From Armatimonadota bacterium (GTDB taxonomy: Bacteria; Armatimonadota; UBA5829; DTJY01), in the NCBI GenBank assembly GCA_023511795.1, contig JAIMAU010000003.1, positions 62,001 through 126,000 on the forward strand: 64,000 nt of DNA. The letters run 5' to 3'. Under the pieces are notes generated by a model. It ran no database searches, was not told where the DNA came from, and saw only the letters and a list, made by a program, of their open reading frames with translations. The position numbers were made by a program, and so were the translations under genes. Positions 43,365 through 51,620 of the stretch are shown one piece after another; the stretch's first letter is position 1, and the number at the start of each line of letters is the position of its first letter.

Positions 43365-44798
43365 CTAACTACTAATTACTAAAATATCGTCCTGCTTGCG
43401 AACCTTGACGATAGCAATTATTCCCTTGCCTTCTTCCTGTTCAAAAGAAGCAATACCGGTCACTATTACATACTGTCCCTCAGCTGGCGATGTTAGACCC
43501 GCACAACGAACTTTGAGTCCCAGACCATCCAGTGAGCCGTCGTTGAGGAAAAAGTACCCATCGCCCGTGGAAGTTACTCTACCCCAGGTAGTAATAAGAA
43601 GACCAGCGTTGCTAAGCCCAGCACTGCTTCCTACCCTAGAGTTGGGCATTCCTAATGGCTTTGGGGGCAAACCTGCTGACATCTTATAAATTCGCGCATT
43701 ATCTATGAAACAATCGTTGTTCTCTATACCGAGTGTACCTATGACAGCGATACGGTCGCCCTCCGAAATCGAAGAGGCTGTTGTTCGCACACATATTCCG
43801 CTAGACCGGTCCTCTTCTTGGATATAAACCTCGCCGGCAAAGACGGCGCTGACGACTTTGCCGGCGAGCGCGACAACCGTTCCCGTGGGCTGCCTTTTCA
43901 CCTCACCGACGGGGGTGGTACCGGTGAGTGGTGAAACACAGGAGACGGCATCAATTTCGGCGGATATTTCTCCTAGGAATCCCGCATTATCACCCACCAA
44001 TGCATCGGTAATCCTGATGAAGTGGAAACATGGGAGATTTGCATATTCAAACGGCTGTATAGGCACACCGGGTGATATCTCCTTAACAGCTTCAGCAATG
44101 TCAAAAGCGTCTCCACCGCCCGAACCATCGTCTATCAGCAAGCTCTGCGGGTCGCCCTCAATGCTTCTGCGGTCGGGCACGGTATAAAACTCCTCAGGTG
44201 TTTTGCCAGGTGGAAGTGCAAGGGTCGGCGTATACTCCGCATAGTTCCTCAGAATGGTTGCCGAGTAGCCAGTATCGCAGTTCTCTGCTGGCGAGCCGAT
44301 TAACTGAGAAGGTAGTTTATTTGGTAGGACCAGATACCACTCGTCATCCGCAAGGCCATTTCCGTTTTTATCCATGCTAATCTCAATGAATGCTGGTTCT
44401 TGCCACCTATATGTTGGGTCGCCACCCACCCACACTGGATTGCCAAAAACAATGCAGTCCAACCCATGGAGGTTCCTAGGATCATCCCAAACAGGGTGGT
44501 CGAACGCAAGCACTATGCGCCCACCATCACCAAGGCTTACCAACGACTCATTGCATGGCTCGGAAACAGTTCCTCCCTGTGGAGGACCCAAAGTTTTTAG
44601 GGGATTGTTGAACTTTGGATTATTCACCCACTGGCCAGGTCCGGGTGAATACTCAATCACGCTTGAAGCAAACCGCCCTGCAAACACGCGCCCCGAAGTC
44701 ACACAGGCGCAAAGGAGAAAAAGCAAGAAGTAATGCAAAAAAAGTAATGGGCAAGACCTCCCTTGCTTTTTCTCCGACATCTTATGTTTTGCGTTCAT
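43365..44798 (-). CDS. Secreted protein: B12-locus-type surface domain plus tandem OB-like modules
   Basis: 477 residues from ATG 44798 (GGGGG about eight bases ahead); an upstream ATG at 44825 overlaps the previous stop as ATGA and is also possible. A signal peptide (FLHYFLLFLLCACVTSGRVFA) is followed by a domain (about 45-270) with YSPGPGQWVNNPKFN, SLGDGGRIVLAFDHPV, LDCIVFGNPVW, EPAFIEISMDKNGNGLADDEWYLV and FHFIRITDAL. From memory this pattern (gly-rich SLG, FGN, EP..V.V..D.NGNG..DD.WYEL) occurs in cell-surface proteins of Bacteroidetes B12 uptake loci. Two OB-like modules follow (about 300-380 and 395-470; GKVVSAVFAGEVYIQEED and GRVTSTGDGYFFLNDGS). It is second gene after a cobalamin riboswitch. 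Function unproven. Confidence 0.7.
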   Translation of the reverse strand: MNAKHKMSEKKQGRSCPLLFLHYFLLFLLCACVTSGRVFAGRFASSVIEYSPGPGQWVNNPKFNNPLKTLGPPQGGTVSEPCNESLVSLGDGGRIVLAFDHPVWDDPRNLHGLDCIVFGNPVWVGGDPTYRWQEPAFIEISMDKNGNGLADDEWYLVLPNKLPSQLIGSPAENCDTGYSATILRNYAEYTPTLALPPGKTPEEFYTVPDRRSIEGDPQSLLIDDGSGGGDAFDIAEAVKEISPGVPIQPFEYANLPCFHFIRITDALVGDNAGFLGEISAEIDAVSCVSPLTGTTPVGEVKRQPTGTVVALAGKVVSAVFAGEVYIQEEDRSSGICVRTTASSISEGDRIAVIGTLGIENNDCFIDNARIYKMSAGLPPKPLGMPNSRVGSSAGLSNAGLLITTWGRVTSTGDGYFFLNDGSLDGLGLKVRCAGLTSPAEGQYVIVTGIASFEQEEGKGIIAIVKVRKQDDILVISS

Positions 44799-44821
44799 CT
44801 TGCTACCCCCATGGAATATTC

Positions 44822-45730
44822 TCATTCAAGATCAAATAGCTCGTTGCTATCAGGACCGAACCAGCCAACCTTGAATCTCCTATTGTCCCCCCGATAGTTG
44901 TTTTTTGGAATAGTAAATGTCATCGCCTCAGACGACACATGCCCATCACACCAGGCTACATTCGCCCGCCCGTTATGTCTAAAATGGATAGACGGCATGG
45001 TGTGGGTTTTGGATACGCCTCTCGCATCAACAAAATAAGGAGGTTCGCAGAAGGAATACTCAATGAGATGTTGACTTGGATAGCCCTGGGGCATCGCAGT
45101 GTCTGTGAACATAACAGTGCGTTCTGGATGCTTGACCATATGTATTGCCGCAGTCGTCTGAGCAGCCTGGGGGGTCATGCCGTAAAGCCAATAACTTCCC
45201 CCAATGTACATAGCGTTGTACCCGTAGCCGCCACCACCTGACTCAAAAGCATTTCCGCTCCTATCAAGCAAGCCTACCAAGGGACATTCTTTAACTTCTG
45301 CGCTTTTGCCTAAGTATGGAAACAGCGGGCCTTTCTCAGGCTGGAATTTTGTCCTGCCATCCGATGTTTCTCGCCATCCATGCCAACGCCAATGTCCTCC
45401 TGAACCATCGAAAATGTCCACAGCCGCAGGAACGAACCTACCGTCATAGTCTTGTGCATAAAGTCGGTTGGCTAGAACAAGTTGCTTAAGGTTCGCCGCA
45501 CACTTCGCCTTGGCTGCTGCCTGTCGTGCGGATATAAAAACGGGGAACAAGATTGCGGCTAGCAATGCAATTATTACAATGACAACGAGAAGCTCGATTA
45601 GCGAAAAACCATCCTCTCTTAATTGCAGAGAAGATGAAAGCTTCTTATAAACAAAACGGGCTCTCGTCTTCGCCCAGATGCCTTTTTCAACGAGAGCCCG
45701 GCAAGTTGCGCCGAACAAACGCTCTGCCAT
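44822..45730 (-). CDS. Pseudopilin-like H-X9-DG protein, first gene after the B12 riboswitch
   Basis: 302 residues. A type IV prepilin N terminus is present: after 41 residues comes G41 then FSLIELLVVIVIIALLAAI, with the conserved glutamate at +5 of the mature protein. The leader is unusually long, but the ATG has GGAGG six bases ahead. The body (about 70-290) matches the large family of pseudopilin-like proteins ending in an H-X9-DG motif, seen here as HNGRANVAWCDG, common in Planctomycetes, Lentisphaerae and Armatimonadota. It would be cleaved by a prepilin peptidase and held in the membrane or a pilus-like fibre. Its expression is predicted to be controlled by cobalamin through the riboswitch at 45762-45945, which is the notable feature. 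Confidence 0.85.
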   Translation of the reverse strand: MAERLFGATCRALVEKGIWAKTRARFVYKKLSSSLQLREDGFSLIELLVVIVIIALLAAILFPVFISARQAAAKAKCAANLKQLVLANRLYAQDYDGRFVPAAVDIFDGSGGHWRWHGWRETSDGRTKFQPEKGPLFPYLGKSAEVKECPLVGLLDRSGNAFESGGGGYGYNAMYIGGSYWLYGMTPQAAQTTAAIHMVKHPERTVMFTDTAMPQGYPSQHLIEYSFCEPPYFVDARGVSKTHTMPSIHFRHNGRANVAWCDGHVSSEAMTFTIPKNNYRGDNRRFKVGWFGPDSNELFDLE

Positions 45731-45761
45731 CTTTGCCTCCGAAGACGGTCGAAAGCTGCGA

Positions 45762-45945
45762 AACAGGCAGGTCTTCTGACTTACGGATCAACCGAGTGCC
45801 GGCTCCTTCCCATCCCGATTCCTTCGGAACAGTGGTTTGCGCCGGCCTCGTCCCCGATTACAGCGGCGGGCCCGTGACGGACTTTCACCGTCTTCCCTCT
45901 TAGGTGCCCTTCTGTTTGTAACAGACAAGGCACAACCTGCTCGCA
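45762..45945 (-). ncRNA. Cobalamin riboswitch
   Basis: Read on the minus strand, the segment contains the core elements of the cobalamin aptamer in order: P1 5' strand GCAGGT, the GGGAAGACGGTGAAAGTCC block, CCCGCCGCTGTAATCGGGG, CCACTG with GGGATGGGAAGG, GATCCGTAAGTC and the 3' P1 strand AGTCAGAAGACCTGCC. All spacing is as in AdoCbl-type switches. It lies between a near-consensus promoter and the pseudopilin-like gene. The 9-base segment GAAGACGGT (45887-45895) is perfectly complementary to ACCGTCTTC (45741-45749) placed right before the GGAGG ribosome binding site, and TGCCT after P1 can pair with AGGCA covering that site, so translational control is likely. Confidence 0.95.
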
Positions 45946-45968
45946 AGCATATTCAGTTGTCAGCCGTA

Positions 45969-45997
45969 ATCATAACAAACCTTTGCTAGTCTGTCAA
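45969..45997 (-). promoter_or_regulatory. Promoter of the cobalamin-riboswitch operon
   Basis: Minus strand: TTGACA (45992-45997), exactly 17 bases, TATGAT (45969-45974). Predicted start near 45962, about 17 bases before the aptamer begins. It is among the best promoter matches in the window. Confidence 0.75.
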
Positions 45998-46034
45998 GCA
46001 ATTTAAAGTAATTTTGCAGATATTTTTTCTAGTT

Positions 46035-46925
46035 CTACTTTGCCCTCTCTGGTAGCAGGTTTAAATTGCATTTCATCTGCACATTCATCTTCATTTGGTT
46101 TGGGCCACCATTCTGTCCTTTGAAGGACATATTCATTTGCATAGTCCCATTTCCCTCTGCCTTAATCAAACGCCCCTGGTCGGGTGAGAAATACATTAAG
46201 AAGTTAGTTGCAATGTCTGCTTTGCCACTAACTTCGCCATTAGATTTTTGGAGGGCTGCCATAGCCTGCGCTATATCCATTTCTCCAGTGCTGTTCTGCT
46301 GGATTACCGCCGCACGCTCCTTTCCAATCTCGGCATCCAAACGCAGTAGTTTCATCTCAGCGTGAAAAGTCCCCGCGCCTGGAAATGGAGAGGGTATGTC
46401 TTGCCTCCAAGTTTCACCAATTTTTACTGGCTTTGCAGGGAAGAAAGTATGCTGTGAGAAATTAGCCAAATCACCAAACGGAATTTCGTTAAAAAGGGAT
46501 TTTAGGTTCTGCACATCAATTGACTTGATCATTCCTAACTTTGACATTACATATGTAAATGGGGGCATTTTATCAGCAGGGAGGTCAGTAGATTGGCCCA
46601 TCATATCTATTTTCATAGATTCAATTGCCGCTACAATCTCAGCGTCACCGTTTTCTAAGATACGCTTTGTCTGTTGGCTGACTATTCCTGTCATTCGCCC
46701 ATACATGGGCGGAATGGCAGACGCTTCCGGGATGTCGGCTTGCATGACCACGTCGAAAGTCAATTCCAAATTATATCTTAGAAGCTCTTTTTCTTTGAAC
46801 TTGTACTCAAAAAGAATCCCCGAGGCATTAGGCTCTGGTGATTGGACAACTCCCTGCCCCAATGCTTGCGTTGCGACCGCCAAAAGCACCACACAGAAAA
46901 CTAGAGCCGCAAAAATTCGTGACAT
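46035..46925 (-). CDS. Exported protein of unknown function
   Basis: 296 residues with a clear signal peptide (IFAALVFCVVLLAVATQALG). The mature part is beta-rich: LFEYKFKEKELLRYNLELTFDVVMQ, GIVSQQTKRILENGDAEIVAAIESMKIDM, KIGETWRQDIPSPFPGAGTFHAEMKLLRL, and a C-terminal MQMNMSFKGQNGGPNQMKMNVQM. This outline resembles DUF6263-type secreted proteins, which have no known function; I would not go further. It lies upstream of the B12-controlled operon but ends before that promoter, so it is a separate unit with its own extended -10 promoter. Confidence 0.6.
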   Translation of the reverse strand: MSRIFAALVFCVVLLAVATQALGQGVVQSPEPNASGILFEYKFKEKELLRYNLELTFDVVMQADIPEASAIPPMYGRMTGIVSQQTKRILENGDAEIVAAIESMKIDMMGQSTDLPADKMPPFTYVMSKLGMIKSIDVQNLKSLFNEIPFGDLANFSQHTFFPAKPVKIGETWRQDIPSPFPGAGTFHAEMKLLRLDAEIGKERAAVIQQNSTGEMDIAQAMAALQKSNGEVSGKADIATNFLMYFSPDQGRLIKAEGNGTMQMNMSFKGQNGGPNQMKMNVQMKCNLNLLPERAK

Positions 46926-46953
46926 TGCATCTAACCCCCATTTTTTCTAAAGA

Positions 46954-46962
46954 TTATAACAC
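46954..46962 (-). promoter_or_regulatory. Extended -10 promoter of the secreted protein gene
   Basis: Minus strand TGTTATAAT: TATAAT at 46954-46959 with a TGn extension and no good -35. Predicted start near 46947, about 22 bases before the ATG, with a GGGGGTT ribosome binding site between. Confidence 0.45.
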
Positions 46963-47006
46963 CTAAACCTCTTTTTATCCAGTGATTCACTTCTGCTAAA
47001 AAGCAC

Positions 47007-47036
47007 TTGACAGAATACAGTATAGCAGGGTAGACT
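47007..47036 (+). promoter_or_regulatory. Promoter of the MFS transporter gene
   Basis: TTGACA (47007-47012), 18 bases, TAGACT (47031-47036). Predicted start near 47043; AAAGGAG occurs just after it, but the gene's own start lies about 50 bases further. Confidence 0.45.
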
Positions 47037-47092
47037 TGCCCAAAGGAGCAGATAAACGATCTACATAGAAGAGCATAATTGGTGGAGGAATA

Positions 47093-48358
47093 ATGGGCGA
47101 AACTACAATTACCGAATCAAGTATATCTAAGAATAAACCAGCTAGTGAAGGCAATCTGTGGCTGATTCTACTGGTTGCATGGCTCGGTTGGATGTTTGAT
47201 GGAATGGAGATGGGATTCTATTCAGTGCTGGCTGCTCCAGCACTGAAGGAGCTCCTAAAAATTGAAGATGCAACCGCAATTGCTCCCACAGTCACCCATA
47301 TGTTCGCGCTTTTCCTCCTAGGAGCAGCGATTGGTGGCTTTATCTTTGGACGACTTGGTGACAAGATTGGCCGCACCAAGACGATGATCCTTACCATAGG
47401 CTTATATTCACTCTGTACAGGATTGACTGCGCTTACGCAGAACGTTTGGCAATTCGGTTTGTGCCGATTCATCGGCGCAATGGGCCTTGGTGGTGAGTGG
47501 GGACTCGGCATAGCACTCGTGATGGAGACCTGGCCAAATGCTCGGCGTCCTGTTCTAGCTGGGCTTCTTGGGAGTGCTGCTAATGTCGGATTTTTAGTTA
47601 GCTCGCTTATTAATTTAGCAATTGGCGACGTGGTAAGCTGGCGTCATATATTTGCAATTGGACTCGTGCCTGCCTTGCTTACCCTAGTTATTCGAATTGG
47701 CGTAAAAGAGCCTGAGCGATGGATGCGCGTGCGCGAGCGCAAAGAACGTCAAGATGTCCTCCAAATATTCGAAGGTCCGTATTTCCGCAAGACTGTTGTC
47801 TGCCTCATTTTATCCTCGATAAGCATTGTAGGAACTTGGGGCATTTTCCAGCTCATACCTACTTGGGTAAACGCAATGGTTGGCGGACTAGCACCTGACG
47901 AGCGCGCTCGGTCGGCAATGTATATGGCCTTTGGGCAAATATTTGGCTCATTCATCGGCGGCCCTATGGCAGAATGGTTTGGACGGAGGATATCGTTCAG
48001 TTTATACTGCATTGGAAGCCTGGTATCTGGTTTAATAATGTACAGCATGGTACATGAATACGGACCATTCCTTCTTGGAATGGCTGTTGTAATGGGCATC
48101 TTCACAACTACCTTTTTCGGGTGGTTCCCCCTCTATTTGCCTGAAATCTATCCGACCCGCATTCGCGCTACCGGAGAAGGGCTTACTTTCAACTTTGGAC
48201 GAATCCTCGCGGCGGTGGCTGTGTTTAACACGGGATATATAGTGAAGGCACTTGGTGGTTATGCCCAACAAGGGTTCTGGATGTCTTTTGTATTCGCTCT
48301 GGGCCTTATACTCATTTGGCTCGTCCCAGAGACCAAAGGCTGTGAATTGCCAGAGTAA
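47093..48358 (+). CDS. MFS transporter (sugar/aromatic-acid porter type)
   Basis: 421 residues, twelve predicted helices. The first helix region WLGWMFDGMEMGFYSVLAAPAL carries the aspartate typical of the aromatic acid:H+ symporter (AAHS) and related groups. The loop 2-3 motif FGRLGDKIGRTK and FIGAMGLGGEWGLGIALVMETWP in helix 4-5 are as expected, as is LPEIYPTRIRATGEGLTFNFGRI near the end. Transport direction and substrate cannot be fixed; uptake of an organic acid or sugar by proton symport is most likely. The gene has its own promoter and is followed by a hairpin shared with the convergent oxidoreductase gene. Confidence 0.87.
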   Translation: MGETTITESSISKNKPASEGNLWLILLVAWLGWMFDGMEMGFYSVLAAPALKELLKIEDATAIAPTVTHMFALFLLGAAIGGFIFGRLGDKIGRTKTMILTIGLYSLCTGLTALTQNVWQFGLCRFIGAMGLGGEWGLGIALVMETWPNARRPVLAGLLGSAANVGFLVSSLINLAIGDVVSWRHIFAIGLVPALLTLVIRIGVKEPERWMRVRERKERQDVLQIFEGPYFRKTVVCLILSSISIVGTWGIFQLIPTWVNAMVGGLAPDERARSAMYMAFGQIFGSFIGGPMAEWFGRRISFSLYCIGSLVSGLIMYSMVHEYGPFLLGMAVVMGIFTTTFFGWFPLYLPEIYPTRIRATGEGLTFNFGRILAAVAVFNTGYIVKALGGYAQQGFWMSFVFALGLILIWLVPETKGCELPE

Positions 48359-48381
48359 AAAAGCATTACGCCAGAATCAAA

Positions 48382-48414
48382 AGGGCCGGCGGAAAATCAG
48401 CACCCACCGGCCCT
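48382..48414. terminator. Hairpin between convergent MFS and oxidoreductase genes
   Basis: AGGGCCGG (48382-48389) / CCGGCCCT (48407-48414) with a 17-base loop. On the minus strand it is followed by TTTTGATT, the T-run expected for terminating the oxidoreductase gene; on the plus strand an A-run follows. Confidence 0.65.
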
Positions 48415-48428
48415 AAAATCATCACCAA

Positions 48429-49454
48429 TCAACCCAAACTCCCCACGGGTACAGCACAACCTTTTTCGGCTGACTTCCAAGCAGCCTCGGTGAGCTCGAT
48501 TACCCGCAATCCACAAATCGGGGGTGCCCAGACCTCATCCCTGCCCAAAATTGCATCAATGAAGTTTGTATCCGGGTCCGAAGCGGGTGGAAGATCCTCA
48601 GGTTGGAAGATTTTACCATCAATGCCGCATTGACTTAGCTGGCCGTTGCGGTAGAAGAGTATTCCTTCCTCGCCCCAAATTGTGAAGTCTTCGTAAAATG
48701 CAGGTGCATCGCCAACGATGCTGACGGTTCCTTGGGCACTTTCTTTAAACTTGAGAGCAAGGGCGGAGTTTATGTCCACTGGTGTGCCGCAGTTGTCAAT
48801 ATAGGCAAAAACCTCTTCAACCGCTAAGCCAGTCGTCCAAAGAATAATGTCAATAAGATGGCTGCCGGAATCGTTCAGCTGACCACCGCCGCTAAGCTCT
48901 GGGACCTGCCTCCACTTGCCTGCTGTGCCTTTTTTCCAGTTCTGGCACTGCAGAGCTGAAACAAAGGCAACCTTCCCAATTCCGCCTTCGTCGACCACCT
49001 TCTTAATATAGCGATATTGAGGTTGATAATGACGCTGGTATGAAACAACAATTATGCGTTTCTTTTCTTCGGCATTGGCAATTAGCTTGTTTGCATGCTC
49101 AACACAGCAAACCATTGGTTTTTCCAAGCACACATGAAGGCCACGGTTGATAGATTCCATTGCTTGTTCAAAGTGAAGGGTATGCGGAGTTGCAATCTCC
49201 ACCGCATCCATTTCAACTTTGTCAAGCATTTCACGGTAGTCTTTAAACACAGGAACATTATCGAGTGCCTTCTTTTGCTGTTCGTCGAGACCGCCGTGCC
49301 CAGCTTGAATAAATTCCTTTAGGCGAGCAATGCTTTCCTCACTTGGATCTGCAAGGGCAACAATTTCTGCATCCGGATTTTTGATTAGCCGGGCTGCATG
49401 GCCTCGTGCTATTCCGCCACAGCCAATCATACCTACTCTAACTTTTTCCGCCAT
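48429..49454 (-). CDS. Gfo/Idh/MocA-family oxidoreductase
   Basis: 341 residues. An N-terminal Rossmann fold with RVGMIGCGGIARGHAARL (NAD(P) binding) and the family motif CLEKPMVCCVEHANKL, whose lysine is usually catalytic. The C-terminal half (about 130-330) is the GFO/IDH/MocA alpha/beta domain with GGGQLNDSGSHLIDIILWTTG, containing the conserved aspartate and histidine. Members oxidise or reduce sugars, inositols and sugar nucleotides; the substrate is not evident. It lies 106 bases downstream of kdsA on the same strand, with GAGAGGAG before its ATG, so it may be the last gene of the LPS operon or a separate unit. The hairpin at 48382 ends it. Confidence 0.9.
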   Translation of the reverse strand: MAEKVRVGMIGCGGIARGHAARLIKNPDAEIVALADPSEESIARLKEFIQAGHGGLDEQQKKALDNVPVFKDYREMLDKVEMDAVEIATPHTLHFEQAMESINRGLHVCLEKPMVCCVEHANKLIANAEEKKRIIVVSYQRHYQPQYRYIKKVVDEGGIGKVAFVSALQCQNWKKGTAGKWRQVPELSGGGQLNDSGSHLIDIILWTTGLAVEEVFAYIDNCGTPVDINSALALKFKESAQGTVSIVGDAPAFYEDFTIWGEEGILFYRNGQLSQCGIDGKIFQPEDLPPASDPDTNFIDAILGRDEVWAPPICGLRVIELTEAAWKSAEKGCAVPVGSLG

Positions 49455-49560
49455 TGATTTTTAACTCCTCTCTAATTCGAAGCTTTTAGAATGAAAACCA
49501 TGTACTCAGATGCTATATATCTTTTTAAATTTTGCCTAACATTTTCCAACAAACAAGATT

Positions 49561-50388
49561 TTAACACGCCGTCTTTACAAGCTTATCGATTGCTTTCGCC
49601 TGCTCCAAAATCACCTTCAGCGAGTCCAACTGTAGCATGGTTGCGGCATCAGAAAGCGCTTTACTGGGGTTGGGATGCACCTCCAAGAAAAGGGCATCAA
49701 TGCCTACTGCGCACGCAGCCCGAACGAGATGCGGTACGAACTGTGGGTCTCCACCCGATGCCATCCCAAGGCCTCCTGGCCGCTGAACGCTATGCGTTGC
49801 GTCGAAGACTACCGGGCAACCGGTTTCTCTCATGATGACTAAACTTCTCATGTCTACAACTAGATTGCCATATCCAAAAGTTGTCCCGCGCTCGGTAAGC
49901 AAGATGTTCTCGTTTCCCGCCGATTTCGCTTTTTCTACAAGGTTTCCAACGTCGGATGGAGCAAGAAACTGTGCTTTCTTGATATTCAGCGGTTTTCCAG
50001 TCTTCGCAGCAGCTACAAGCAAGTCTGTTTGGCGGCAAAGGAATGCAGGTATTTGAATGACGTCCACTACTTCAGACACAGGTGCCGCCTGCCAAGCTTC
50101 GTGAATATCAGTTAGAACAGGGATTCCAAACTCTGATTTGATTCTTGAAAGTATCTCAAGGCCTTTCTCAAGCCCAGGCCCTCGAAACGAAGATATTGAA
50201 AGACGATTCGCCTTGTCAAAAGAGGCTTTGAATATATATCCCATACTCAAGACCTGGCAGATGTCCTTCACCTGACTTGCTATCTCGCGGCAAAGATCTT
50301 CACTCTCAATCACACAAGGTCCGGCAATTAGAGCAATGGGCTTGCTACCGCCGATTGTTACGTCTCCAACATTAATCTCTTTCGTCAT
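49561..50388 (-). CDS. kdsA: 3-deoxy-8-phosphooctulonate synthase (Kdo-8-P synthase)
   Basis: 275 residues. It condenses phosphoenolpyruvate with arabinose 5-phosphate to give Kdo-8-phosphate, the first committed step to Kdo. Signatures: [90 protein letters not shown] and [12 protein letters not shown]. It overlaps the preceding fusion gene by ATGA and has GGAGGAG ahead. Last clearly coupled gene of the LPS operon. Confidence 0.96.
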   Translation of the reverse strand: MTKEINVGDVTIGGSKPIALIAGPCVIESEDLCREIASQVKDICQVLSMGYIFKASFDKANRLSISSFRGPGLEKGLEILSRIKSEFGIPVLTDIHEAWQAAPVSEVVDVIQIPAFLCRQTDLLVAAAKTGKPLNIKKAQFLAPSDVGNLVEKAKSAGNENILLTERGTTFGYGNLVVDMRSLVIMRETGCPVVFDATHSVQRPGGLGMASGGDPQFVPHLVRAACAVGIDALFLEVHPNPSKALSDAATMLQLDSLKVILEQAKAIDKLVKTAC

Positions 50389-51620
50389 TTTTCTCCTCCA
50401 AGCAACCGCCTCACTTTTTCAAGGTCTTCGTGGGTATCAACGCTAGTCGGGGAAAAGGCGGCTTCAACCATCTTTATCTTATATCCATGTTCAAGCGCTC
50501 GAAGCTGCTCAAGCGATTCAGTCTTCTCGAGCGACGTGGGGGTCAGGCTGGCAAAAGTAAAAAGGAAGTCGCGCCGATATGCATAAATGCCGATGTGCTT
50601 GCGAACCATCGAGTGCTCAGGATGTCTAGGATAAGGTATCCATGACCGCGAGAAGTAGAGCGCAAAACCTTGCTGGTCTGTAACAACTTTAACTACCGCA
50701 GGATTTTCTGCCTCTTCGGGAACAGCTAATCCACACATTAGGCTTGCCATTGGCATTGTTGGGTCATCGACCATCGTGCAAACAAGTGCATCAACAGCAC
50801 TTGGGTCGAGAAGCGGCTCATCGCTCTGAATATTAACTATTATGTCAGCAACTATATCTTTAGCTGCCTCAGCGATTCTATCTGTACCCGAACGGTGTGC
50901 CTCAGAAGTCATGATTATCTTGCCGCCAAACGATTCTACGCATTGTTTTATCTCGACATCGGGTGTTGCTACAATAACATCGTTAAGGAGATGAGCAGAG
51001 GAGGCTCTTTCGTAAACCCACCTGATCATGGGCTTGCCGCCTATATCTAGAAGTGGCTTATTTGGAAGGCGAGTTGCGGCAAGGCGAGCCGGAATTATAC
51101 CAACCGCGGTTTGCGAACCACACTTATCAAAAGCTGGTTCTATTGGTTTTCTAGCCCGAACTTCTGCAATAAGTCGTGAGGTAGACTTTCCTTCTACCAG
51201 AGGGAGAATCGCGATGCGCCCGCCATAAGAACGCACTGCCTCAGCCTCGGGAAGCTGGTCGGGGGTATAATCCCCTCCTTTGACGTGGATATCCGGCTTC
51301 AATTCAAGTATTAGATTGGTGGGAGTAAGCTCTGAAAACAGCGAGACGTAATCCACAGATTCAAGTGCGGCCAATATTTCGGCGCGTTCAAATTCCGGCA
51401 CTAACGGCCTTTCAGGTCCTTTGATTCGTCGAACTGATTCGTCAGTATTAAGGCCGACGATTAGGCAATCCCCCAAAGCTTTTGCCATTTCAAGGTAGCG
51501 AACGTGGCCAATATGGAGTATATCGAAACAGCCATTGGTGAACACAATTGTTTTACCTGCTTGCCGAAGGTTATCTATAATACCTTTGAGCACTGAACGG
51601 CGGACTATTTTTGTCTTCAC
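50385..51620 (-). CDS. Fusion: heptose-1-P adenylyltransferase (RfaE2) + CMP-Kdo synthetase (KdsB)
   Basis: 411 residues from the GTG at 51620, which overlaps the kinase stop (GTGA) and has GGAGG eight bases ahead; the frame opens seven codons earlier at a TTG. Residues about 1-160 are RfaE domain II, a nucleotidyltransferase with [22 protein letters not shown] (HIGH motif) and [10 protein letters not shown], which makes ADP-heptose from heptose 1-phosphate. Residues about 171-411 are KdsB, with [42 protein letters not shown] and [11 protein letters not shown], which activates Kdo as CMP-Kdo. Two sugar-activation steps for the LPS inner core are joined in one chain. In most bacteria RfaE2 is fused to the kinase (HldE) and KdsB is free; here the kinase is separate and adjacent. 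Confidence 0.93.
   Translation of the reverse strand: MKTKIVRRSVLKGIIDNLRQAGKTIVFTNGCFDILHIGHVRYLEMAKALGDCLIVGLNTDESVRRIKGPERPLVPEFERAEILAALESVDYVSLFSELTPTNLILELKPDIHVKGGDYTPDQLPEAEAVRSYGGRIAILPLVEGKSTSRLIAEVRARKPIEPAFDKCGSQTAVGIIPARLAATRLPNKPLLDIGGKPMIRWVYERASSAHLLNDVIVATPDVEIKQCVESFGGKIIMTSEAHRSGTDRIAEAAKDIVADIIVNIQSDEPLLDPSAVDALVCTMVDDPTMPMASLMCGLAVPEEAENPAVVKVVTDQQGFALYFSRSWIPYPRHPEHSMVRKHIGIYAYRRDFLFTFASLTPTSLEKTESLEQLRALEHGYKIKMVEAAFSPTSVDTHEDLEKVRRLLGGEK

Noticed and set aside
45634-45903. 89-codon open frame on the plus strand across the riboswitch
   Set aside because: It runs antisense through the cobalamin aptamer and the pseudopilin N terminus; no initiation signals.
46396-46950. 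184-codon open frame on the plus strand
   Set aside because: Antisense to the exported protein gene at 46035-46925, which has a signal peptide, ribosome binding site and promoter.
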